DNA of 5,545 nucleotides from an uncultured Oscillospiraceae bacterium (lineage in GTDB: Bacteria > Bacillota > Clostridia > Oscillospirales > Oscillospiraceae), in NCBI GenBank assembly GCA_947628265.1, contig CANQZF010000122.1:1-5545 (forward strand), written 5' to 3'. This document shows positions 1 through 5,251 of the stretch, one piece after another. The position numbers and the translations under genes are program-made. The stretch's first letter is position 1, and every line of letters starts with the position of its first letter. The notes beneath the pieces are model-generated. The model made no database searches. It saw only the letters and a program-made list of their open reading frames with translations, and was not told where the DNA came from.

Positions 1-317
1 ATGTGGTCGATTTTCCCGCCGTGGGCCTCCTTGAAGCTGCGGATCTCCTCCATGCACCACTTGGATTCCTTCAGCCGCGGGCTCAGGATCGCGATGAGAA
101 AGCGTGAGGACGCCAGGGCGCGCTGAAGCGCGTCATCCAGATCGCCGCTGGTGGGCAGCTCCGTCTGATCACGAAAGAGCCGGCCTATCCGGTCCTTTCC
201 CAGGCCGCGGGGCGGCCTGTATGCCTCCAGAAGCTTTTGCGTACGGTCCGCCACGGCATGGTCCAGGGGCAGATGACGGTAGGAAATAAAGGCGTCATAT
301 TCGTATGTTTCCGGCAT
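1..317 (-). CDS. TIR-domain protein, N-terminal part (cut by window edge)
   Basis: The first 105 codons of a TIR (Toll/interleukin-1 receptor) domain protein are visible; the rest lies beyond the left edge. Seen directly: the strand A motif YDAFISYRH (residues 7-15), the box FRDQTELPTSGDL (48-60), the core strand FLIAILSP (73-80), then SKWCMEEI (85-92). By analogy with SARM1 and plant TIRs, the NADase glutamate sits four residues after the Trp, which is E91 here, so the enzyme is predicted active. Family knowledge: bacterial TIRs cleave NAD+ and some release cyclic ADP-ribose isomers as signals. The ATG at 317 is chosen because an in-frame stop lies about 10 codons upstream and a purine-rich AGGAAG (333..328) sits 10 nt away. 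The gene follows the channel gene by 65 nt on the same strand, with no clear promoter between, so cotranscription is likely. Any C-terminal partner domain (repeats, helices, effector) is unseen. Confidence 0.9.
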   Translation of the reverse strand, partial: MPETYEYDAFISYRHLPLDHAVADRTQKLLEAYRPPRGLGKDRIGRLFRDQTELPTSGDLDDALQRALASSRFLIAILSPRLKESKWCMEEIRSFKEAHGGKIDH

Positions 318-356
318 AATGGTCCATCTTCCTTTTCCCTTTTTTCAGCGGATATG

Positions 357-382
357 CCTGCCGGCTCCACGCCGGCGTCAGG
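357..382 (-). other. GC-rich hairpin between channel and TIR genes
   Basis: Immediately after the channel stop codon the minus-strand transcript can fold a perfect 6-bp stem, GCCGGC / GCCGGC (376..371 with 365..360), around the loop GTGGA. It can be extended by CCT/AGG (382..380 with 359..357) across a 3-nt bulge. No U tract follows; the next bases are purine-rich and lead into the TIR ribosome binding site. It is therefore not a classical intrinsic terminator. It could stabilise the upstream message end or tune expression of the TIR gene relative to the channel. That function is inference only. Confidence 0.45.
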
Positions 383-1969
383 TTACGGGCAGTCCTCCAA
401 CCGGCCCAAAATGGCCCAGGCGTAATCGTCTTTGGCCTTTTCGTTTTCCGGTAGGCGGTCAAAGGGGCAAAGAAGCGGATGGGTACGGGCCGTGTTGTCC
501 CGCTTTTCCGCGCAGACCCAGTTGTGGAGCTCATAAAAGCGCATGAAACGCTCATGCTCAATGCGGCGGTAACGGTCAAGCTCTGTTTCCTGTGTGGCCA
601 GATACGCCTTGTAGGCCTTGGCGCAAAGCGCCGGCGTGATCTCGGTGAATGTCTCGCCGGGAAGGAGAATGCGTATTTTGGTGAACAGGTGGTCCGCCAC
701 CGCGAAGTTGGAGGCTTTCGTAAAGGCGGACAGCTCCTCCCAGGTGGGGGTATCTGTGCCGGCACCCTCTAAATAGAGCGCGTGCATCCTTCTGGCCATG
801 GCGTCCTGTTGCTGCCGGATCACCAGGTCCGGCGTGAAGATATCGTTCACGCTTCCGAAAATAGTCTCGTCCTTCAAAAACTCCCTGGTCCTTTCGGAGC
901 ACTCTAACTTTGTGTGGATGCGCTTACCGGGGGTAAGGCATTTTCGCAGGGCGATCAAAAGCTCCAGGTCCTTCGCGTCATCGTCCTCGCACAGGATAAC
1001 GCGGTCAGACTGCTCCAGGACGTCCAGCTGTTGATCCCAGCTGGTGGTATGGAAGTAAATGGCGTCCGTTCCCGACTCGCGGCTGTTTATGGACGCTATG
1101 AAGTGGAGCTGTGTATGTTCGCGGAGAAAACCGTCCATGTCGCCGATGACGTGGTAGACGAAGGCTTGGCGCTCGCCATAGACATTGACCAGGAGGGCCT
1201 GCTCCAGCAATTCACGACAGAGGCGGCCGCTTCCGATGAAAGTGATCTGCTCCGAAGGGGATTCCGCCGGGTGCTCCTGCCAGTAACGGCGGGCGCAGCA
1301 CTGGCTGGGGCTGAAGAAGGAGACGTTGGGGACGGCCCAGGGCGGTTCGCTGTCCACGCGGCAATAGACCGGCACTCCCAGCGGAGAGAGGCGTATGGCG
1401 TCCTCCAGATCGCTGACCTGCTCATCCATGAGGAAGACGGAAACACGCCCGCGGCCCCGCAGGGCCAGCGCGGCGGCCTGCTCCGGGGCCGCCTCCAGAT
1501 GAAGCTGGCGCGCGCCGGGGAGCGCGTCCTGGGAGGCCTTCAGATAAACGGCCAAGGCTCGTGGGTCTTCCCGGACGATGTGTTCCGTCAGCGCACGGCT
1601 TTGGTCATTCCATACGTTGAAAATATATTTGTTCCTGCCGGCGCCCAGGCGCAACCGCAGACCGGAGAGGATTTGTCCGGAAAGCAGGGAAAAAGCGATC
1701 CCGATGAGCAGGGCAAACAGGCCGGTGCCCATCAGCACGAAGACGACGCCGACGGCCCGACCCAGGGGAGTCACCGGTACCATGTCCCCATAGCCGACGG
1801 TGCTCATGGTGACCAGGGAGTACCACAGCGCGTCACCCAGGCTGTTGATCCGGGAACCGGGCACACCCTTTTCTGCCGCTGTCAGAACGAGGACAAGAAC
1901 GACCCAGACCGCCGCGGCGATGACAATGAACCACCGGCGCGTACCGCCTCCGGTCCTGCTGGTTTTCAT
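383..1969 (-). CDS. Two-TM potassium channel with RCK-like domains and C-terminal RyR domain
   Basis: A 528-aa predicted inner-membrane ion channel. Residues about 12-32 form TM1, 43-62 the pore helix and filter with the K+ signature TVGYGD (57-62), and 71-97 TM2, a KcsA/MthK-like 2TM plan. The cytoplasmic part starts with an RCK/TrkA-N-like segment (about 112-205) that lacks a glycine-rich loop. A second Rossmann-like segment follows (about 240-385) with IGSGRLCRELLEQALL (245-260), resembling a GxG nucleotide-binding turn. The C-terminus (about 465-525) matches the prokaryotic RyR domain pattern: RIEHERFMRF, then NWVCAEKRDNTARTHPLLCP, then LPENEKAKDD. RyR domains have been proposed in comparative genomics to sense nucleotide-derived ligands. 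The start ATG has a perfect AGGAGG (1982..1977) 7 nt upstream. It is the promoter-proximal gene of a pair with the TIR gene. Inference: ligand-gated K+ channel effector. It could instead be a housekeeping ligand-gated K+ channel with the TIR gene adjacent by chance. Confidence 0.92.
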   Translation of the reverse strand: MKTSRTGGGTRRWFIVIAAAVWVVLVLVLTAAEKGVPGSRINSLGDALWYSLVTMSTVGYGDMVPVTPLGRAVGVVFVLMGTGLFALLIGIAFSLLSGQILSGLRLRLGAGRNKYIFNVWNDQSRALTEHIVREDPRALAVYLKASQDALPGARQLHLEAAPEQAAALALRGRGRVSVFLMDEQVSDLEDAIRLSPLGVPVYCRVDSEPPWAVPNVSFFSPSQCCARRYWQEHPAESPSEQITFIGSGRLCRELLEQALLVNVYGERQAFVYHVIGDMDGFLREHTQLHFIASINSRESGTDAIYFHTTSWDQQLDVLEQSDRVILCEDDDAKDLELLIALRKCLTPGKRIHTKLECSERTREFLKDETIFGSVNDIFTPDLVIRQQQDAMARRMHALYLEGAGTDTPTWEELSAFTKASNFAVADHLFTKIRILLPGETFTEITPALCAKAYKAYLATQETELDRYRRIEHERFMRFYELHNWVCAEKRDNTARTHPLLCPFDRLPENEKAKDDYAWAILGRLEDCP

Positions 1970-2034
1970 AGACGTGCCTCCTGTTCTCTGAATGGATTGG
2001 CGTGGAGGTATGACAGGATGATCAGATAGATTTT

Positions 2035-2063
2035 ATTTTACTCGCTTTGTTACTATGAGTCAA
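2035..2063 (-). promoter_or_regulatory. Sigma-A promoter of the channel/TIR pair
   Basis: On the minus strand, TTGACT (2063..2058) is followed by a 17-bp spacer and TAAAAT (2040..2035). This is five of six matches to the -35 consensus and five of six to TATAAT at ideal spacing, in an AT-rich setting. Transcription should start near 2028, giving a leader of roughly 60 nt before the channel ATG. It is the only good promoter found for the pair. Confidence 0.75.
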
Positions 2064-2205
2064 GCAAAATCGTCTAAAGTTTGCCATTTTTCACTATGGT
2101 TTGGCCGCCGCCAGGACGCCGATGGAGCGGATGGACGGAGCCATCGCCGCGGAGCCTCCGAAAGAGCGGGAAACAGCCCATGGCCCTGAAACGGTTATTT
2201 AAAAA

Positions 2206-2242
2206 CAGCAAGAAAAACAGTTTTTATCAGCAAGAAATACAG
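2206..2242 (+). repeat. Paired 15-bp direct repeats abutting the MATE -35 box
   Basis: CAGCAAGAAAAACAG (2206-2220) and CAGCAAGAAATACAG (2228-2242) match at 14 of 15 positions and are spaced 22 bp apart, about two helical turns. The second copy ends at the base before the TTGAAA -35 hexamer. The first overlaps a perfect AAAAAC-A-GTTTTT dyad (2213-2225). Repeats in helical phase next to a -35 box suggest tandem binding sites for a regulator of the pump gene. No cognate regulator is identifiable here. Confidence 0.6.
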
Positions 2243-2271
2243 TTGAAAAATCCTGTCGCGTTTGGTAGAAT
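2243..2271 (+). promoter_or_regulatory. Sigma-A promoter of the MATE gene
   Basis: TTGAAA (2243-2248), a 17-bp spacer and TAGAAT (2266-2271) form a strong sigma-A promoter. The start site is expected near 2278, leaving a leader of about 30 nt. A short dyad GAATT-C-AATTC (2268-2278) overlaps the -10 box and start point and could be an operator, though it is short and AT-rich enough to be chance. Confidence 0.7.
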
Positions 2272-2307
2272 TCAATTCCATAATGTAACGCGCGAGAGGG
2301 ATCGACT

Positions 2308-3780
2308 ATGGAAGCGGCAAAACGGAAATATACGCTTTTCACGGCAAAACAGCTCTTATGGCTTGTGGCACCCATTGTGATCGAGCAGATTTTTTCCACC
2401 TCTTTAGGCTTTTTTGACTCGCTGATGGTGTCCAACATGAACGCCACCCAGGCCGTCAGGAGCAACGCCAGCAACGCCATCGGGAATGTGGATTACATCA
2501 ACAACCTGATCATCCAGCTGTTCTCCGCCTTTGCCACAGGCGGCGCTATCGTCACCTCCCAGGCCCTGGGCGCCGGCGACAGGGAGCGGGCGAACAAGGT
2601 GGCAAAACAGCTTCTTATGCTGGTGATCTGCGTCTCCCTGGGGGTGGGAGGCGTGTGTCTTGTGCTGAACAGGCCGATCCTGAGACTGTTTTACGGCAAT
2701 GTGGATGCCTCTACCTTCGCCTATCAGCGGACGTATTTTTACGTGACCGCCGCCTCATTCCCGTTTATCGGGCTGTTCAACGCCTGCGCCGCGCTGCTGC
2801 GGGCGCAAAGAAAGAGCTTTTCCACCATGGCCAGCGCGGCCATCAGCTGCGTGGTCAATGTGGGTCTCAACGCCATCTTCCTGTTTGTGCTGAATATGGG
2901 CGTTTTGGGGGCGGGGTTGGCCACGCTTTTCTGTCGGGCGATCCCGGCGGTCTTCATGCTGGTACTGCTGGGCGGAAAGGACAACGCCGTGCGTGTGCGG
3001 CTGGCGGAGCGGTTCCGCTTTGACGGGGCGATGATAAAGAGCATTTTGCGGCTGGCTGTGCCCAGCGGCGTGGAGACGGCGCTTTTCCAGCTGGGGAAGC
3101 TGATGACCAACACCTTTGTCAACGCCGGCGTGTACGCCACGGGTGCCAAGAGCATCACGGGGATCGACGAGACGGGAGCGCTTGTCCACATCAATATCCA
3201 GGCCAACGGAAACGCCATCGCCAACCAGATCAACAACTTCGCCTCGGTGGTGGGCAGCGGCGTGGGGACCTCCTGCCTGACGGTCATTGGCCAATCCGTG
3301 GGCGCGGGGGATCAGGAGCAGGTCAAATATTACATGAAGCGGATGTTCCTCATATCCTATGTGGCGAACGGGATCTGCGTGGCAACGATCCTGGCGCTGA
3401 TGCCGCTTTTGACGCAGTTATACGGCTACGCCGAGGAGGCCAAGGCGATAGGGAGGCAGTGCCTTTACTTCTGCCTGATGTTTCAGTTTTTCCTGTATCC
3501 ACTCTCCTTCACCGCGCCGTCTATTCTGAAGGCCACCAGCGACGTGAAATACGTGATGGTCTGCGCGGTGGTGTCCATGTTCACCATGCGGGTGAGTCTG
3601 GCGTTCCTGCTGACCACAGACCGGTTCCCCGGTATGCCGGAGCTGGGCGCGATGGGCTATTGGATCGGTATGTGCTCCGACTGGGTGCTGCGCTCCGTGC
3701 TGTTCTCCACGCGCCTGCTGTCCGGGCGGTGGAAGAAGGCGTCGGGCCTCATACGGGAACCGGCCAAGGAGACGCAGTAG
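2308..3780 (+). CDS. MATE-family multidrug/toxin efflux transporter
   Basis: A 490-aa polytopic membrane protein, close to the usual 440-490 aa of MATE (NorM/DinF-type) exporters, which expel cationic drugs or metabolites using Na+ or H+ gradients. Seen directly: about twelve hydrophobic segments across two homologous halves. The typical first-helix start LLWLVAPIVIEQI (16-28) is present. The half-repeat motifs are VTSQALGAGDRERANKVAKQ (82-101) and VIGQSVGAGDQEQVKYYMKR (326-345), and the second half begins RLAVPSGVETALFQLGK (248-264). The ATG at 2308 has GAGAGGG (2294-2300) 7 nt upstream. Loops around 43-65 and 275-305, rich in Asn, Ala and Gly, look longer than in classical NorM proteins. 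The substrate cannot be inferred. The gene has its own promoter, is divergent from the channel pair and is separated by 268 nt from the next operon. No intrinsic terminator was found after its stop. Confidence 0.92.
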   Translation: MEAAKRKYTLFTAKQLLWLVAPIVIEQIFSTSLGFFDSLMVSNMNATQAVRSNASNAIGNVDYINNLIIQLFSAFATGGAIVTSQALGAGDRERANKVAKQLLMLVICVSLGVGGVCLVLNRPILRLFYGNVDASTFAYQRTYFYVTAASFPFIGLFNACAALLRAQRKSFSTMASAAISCVVNVGLNAIFLFVLNMGVLGAGLATLFCRAIPAVFMLVLLGGKDNAVRVRLAERFRFDGAMIKSILRLAVPSGVETALFQLGKLMTNTFVNAGVYATGAKSITGIDETGALVHINIQANGNAIANQINNFASVVGSGVGTSCLTVIGQSVGAGDQEQVKYYMKRMFLISYVANGICVATILALMPLLTQLYGYAEEAKAIGRQCLYFCLMFQFFLYPLSFTAPSILKATSDVKYVMVCAVVSMFTMRVSLAFLLTTDRFPGMPELGAMGYWIGMCSDWVLRSVLFSTRLLSGRWKKASGLIREPAKETQ

Positions 3781-3862
3781 GGGGGATTACACGGAAGCTC
3801 TTGACAGCGGCGCGCGGCATAAGGGGAGAGAGAAATTCTTGAAAATAGTAGTCAAGTTGTAG

Positions 3863-3946
3863 TCAGAGGTTAGAAAATTTCGCCGCCAGAGACTTGAAGT
3901 AATTAACGGTGGCGCTGTCGATATTCATGGTGATCTGCTTTTTCAA
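3863..3946 (-). pseudogene. Probable remnant of a CopG/RHH-type antitoxin gene
   Basis: A short minus-strand frame reads LKKQITMNIDSATVNYFKSL (from TTG at 3946) and stops at TGA 3865..3863; its only ATG is at 3928. This resembles the strand-plus-first-helix part of CopG-like ribbon-helix-helix antitoxins, which typically read KKQI.I.ID...YFK.LA and continue into a second helix. Here the frame ends after AAKFSNL, so the second helix is missing. No toxin gene lies alongside and no convincing ribosome binding site precedes it. Codons are GC-rich (GAC AGC GCC ACC), unlike the AT-rich flanks, which supports a decayed gene fragment. The family assignment is from memory of the pattern and is uncertain. 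It could instead be a 21-27 aa small ORF or chance. Confidence 0.4.
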
Positions 3947-3965
3947 TTACAACTAAAAAAACATA

Positions 3966-3994
3966 TTGACACTGTGTCAGCATAGTGCTATACT
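3966..3994 (+). promoter_or_regulatory. Near-consensus promoter of the flavin reductase-TetR-AKR operon
   Basis: A perfect TTGACA (3966-3971), a 17-bp spacer and TATACT (3989-3994) form a near-ideal sigma-A promoter with start expected near 4001. An A/T-rich stretch (AACTAAAAAAACATA, 3951-3965) lies just upstream and could act as an UP-like element. A promoter this strong would be expected to be held down by a repressor, which fits the two overlapping dyads. Confidence 0.88.
3967..3979. promoter_or_regulatory. Operator 1 (TGACAC-T-GTGTCA)
   Basis: A perfect 13-bp inverted repeat covers five bases of the -35 box and the start of the spacer. Binding here should block sigma contact with -35. 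It shares its half-site with the second dyad 36 bp downstream (centre to centre). The obvious ligand is the TetR-family protein encoded in the operon. Confidence 0.8.
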
Positions 3995-4001
3995 GAGGAC
4001 G

Positions 4002-4016
4002 CTGACACGGTGTCAG
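4002..4016. promoter_or_regulatory. Operator 2 (CTGACAC-G-GTGTCAG)
   Basis: A perfect 15-bp inverted repeat with the same TGACAC/GTGTCA half-sites as operator 1, placed at about +1 to +16 of the predicted transcript. Occupancy would obstruct initiation or early elongation. With operator 1 it brackets the -10 box, so two dimers could cover the entire promoter. Confidence 0.8.
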
Positions 4017-4048
4017 AATTTATTTTCAGATCGGGAGGCGTACTTGTT

Positions 4049-4603
4049 ATGAAGAAAAATGTTGGGTCGCTGCTGGCGCTTTATCCCACGCCGGTGACGG
4101 TGATCGGGGCTATGAACGGGGAGAAGCCCACGTGGACGTTGGTGGCGCATATCGGAATTATTGGACACGACCGGGTGCTGGTCAGTCTCGCCGCGCCGCA
4201 CTTTATCAATGGGTGCATCAAGGCGACGGGAAAGCTCTCCATCAACCTTGTGGACGAGGCGATGCTGCCGGAGGTCGATTATGTGGGATCAGTCAGCGGG
4301 GCGAAGGCGGACAAGTCCGCCGTGTTTGCATACGACCTTGGGGACGCCGGCGCGCCGGTTATCCGCAAATCTCCCCTGACGATGGAATGCAGTGTTGTGG
4401 ACGTCTACAATACCCACAATTTTGAGAGCTTCATCTGCACCATCGACAACACCTATGTGGCGGAGGAGCATTTGAACGAAAAGGGCAAGGTCGATTATGA
4501 CAGTTTAAAGCCGGTGCTGTTTGAGTTCCCCACCTATCAATATCTCAGAACCGGCGATGTGATTGGAAAATGCCTGTCTTTCAAAAAGACGCCGGAAAAA
4601 TAA
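4049..4603 (+). CDS. Flavin reductase / flavoredoxin-like FMN-binding protein
   Basis: A 184-aa soluble protein of the flavin reductase-like, FMN-binding split-barrel family, close to the usual 160-200 aa. Seen directly: the N-terminal YPTPVTVIGAM (12-22), the middle segment WTLVAHIGIIGHDRVLVSLA (29-48), IKATGKLSINLVD (57-69) and the C-terminal FPTYQYLRTGDVIGKCLSF (160-178), all typical of flavoredoxin-like members. Such proteins bind FMN and shuttle electrons or reduce flavins or small electrophiles in anaerobes; the substrate here is unknown. The ATG at 4049 is chosen over an in-frame GTG at 4010 because it has GGAGG (4034-4038) 10 nt upstream. The GTG lies inside operator 2, about 9 nt from the predicted transcript start. 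It is the first gene of an operon, 12 nt before the TetR gene, and is probably repressed by it. Confidence 0.85.
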   Translation: MKKNVGSLLALYPTPVTVIGAMNGEKPTWTLVAHIGIIGHDRVLVSLAAPHFINGCIKATGKLSINLVDEAMLPEVDYVGSVSGAKADKSAVFAYDLGDAGAPVIRKSPLTMECSVVDVYNTHNFESFICTIDNTYVAEEHLNEKGKVDYDSLKPVLFEFPTYQYLRTGDVIGKCLSFKKTPEK

Positions 4604-4615
4604 GGAGGACGCAAG

Positions 4616-5239
4616 ATGCCAAAGGGATCGCCGGAGCTGACGGAGGCCCGCAGAGAGGAAATCATCAACGCCTGCGAAAAGCTCTATCAGACCATGAGCT
4701 TCAAGGAGATCACCATCAAAGAGATCGGAAATGTGACCAGCTTCACACGCACCTCCATTTATAACTACTTTCAGACGAAGGAAGAAATCTTCCTGGCCCT
4801 GCTGAAGCGGGAGTATGAGCTGTGGATCGACTCGCTGAAAGAAAGAATGTCAGAGGCCGAGACAATGACAAAGGATGAATTTGCCGCTATGATGGCGCAT
4901 TCTTTGGAGGAGCGGGCGCAGCTTTTGAAAATCATGTCCATGAACCATTACGACATGGAGACCGGCAGCCGCCCGGAGCATCTGGCGGCGTTTAAGGTCG
5001 CGTATGGCGAATCTATCCGCACGGTGGAGGCGTGCCTTGACAAATACTTCCCGGAAATGACCGAGACGCGAAAGCGGGATTTTATCTACACATTCTTTCC
5101 GTTCATGTTCGGTATCTATCCCTACACCTACGTCACCGAAAAACAGAGGACCGCTATGGAGCAGGCGGGCGTCAATTATGTGTTTATGTCGATTTATGAG
5201 ATCACATATAACTGCGTGAGAAAGCTGTTGGGGGATTAA
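4616..5239 (+). CDS. TetR-family transcriptional regulator
   Basis: A 207-aa protein with the TetR/AcrR plan. An N-terminal helix (EEIINACEKLYQTMSF, 14-29) leads into the helix-turn-helix ITIKEIGNVTSFTRTSIYNY (32-51) and the characteristic YFQTKEEIFLALL (51-63). A helical ligand/dimer domain fills the rest, including a C-terminal FPFMFGIYPYTYVTEKQ (161-177) seen in a recurrent Bacillota subgroup. TetR proteins are usually dimeric repressors released by a small-molecule ligand. The start has AGGAGG (4603-4608) overlapping the upstream stop, 7 nt from the ATG, so translation is closely linked to the flavin reductase gene. The two dyads at the operon promoter make autorepression very likely, but binding is inferred from position. 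The inducer is unknown; the neighbours suggest an electrophile, quinone or flavin-related compound. Confidence 0.93.
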   Translation: MPKGSPELTEARREEIINACEKLYQTMSFKEITIKEIGNVTSFTRTSIYNYFQTKEEIFLALLKREYELWIDSLKERMSEAETMTKDEFAAMMAHSLEERAQLLKIMSMNHYDMETGSRPEHLAAFKVAYGESIRTVEACLDKYFPEMTETRKRDFIYTFFPFMFGIYPYTYVTEKQRTAMEQAGVNYVFMSIYEITYNCVRKLLGD

Positions 5240-5251
5240 GGAGGGGCATCG

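Larger units (their letters stand above)
1970..2307. other. Divergent intergenic region, channel and MATE promoters
   Basis: No convincing gene is present. The outer parts hold a promoter for each divergent gene and are AT-rich. Between them, at about 2098-2199, lies a GC-rich island. Its plus-strand frame from 2059 to the TAA at 2200 reads without stops with GC-rich third positions (for example GLAAARTPMERMDGAIA), which resembles the tail of a lost gene. The antisense frames are also open over part of it, so this is not decisive. The leader of the channel message (about 2028 down to 1970) contains CCTCC (2008..2004), complementary to the channel's own GGAGG ribosome binding site. Confidence 0.6.

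Noticed and set aside
295..765. A 156-codon minus-strand frame overlapping the channel 3' end and the TIR start
   Set aside because: It is out of frame with both recognised proteins, and its Pro/Arg/Ser-rich composition is typical of a shadow.
914..2029. A 371-codon open frame on the plus strand opposite the channel gene
   Set aside because: It is fully antisense to a clearly recognisable channel protein, has low-complexity shadow composition and no matching family features. Openness follows from high GC in the real frame.
2081..2380. A 99-codon plus-strand frame running into the MATE gene
   Set aside because: It overlaps the MATE promoter and start in another frame, has no ribosome binding site and resembles no protein I recognise.
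3801..3829. TTGACA at 3801-3806 as another promoter after the MATE gene
   Set aside because: The -10 position at 16-18 bp spacing is GGGGAG-like with no TATAAT resemblance.
3781..3860. Intrinsic terminator after the MATE gene
   Set aside because: Only short stems such as AGAA/TTCT are available and no U tract follows a GC-rich stem.
4010..4048. Upstream in-frame GTG start for the flavin reductase
   Set aside because: The GTG lies inside operator 2, only about 9 nt after the predicted transcript start, with no room for a ribosome binding site; the ATG at 4049 has GGAGG at suitable spacing.
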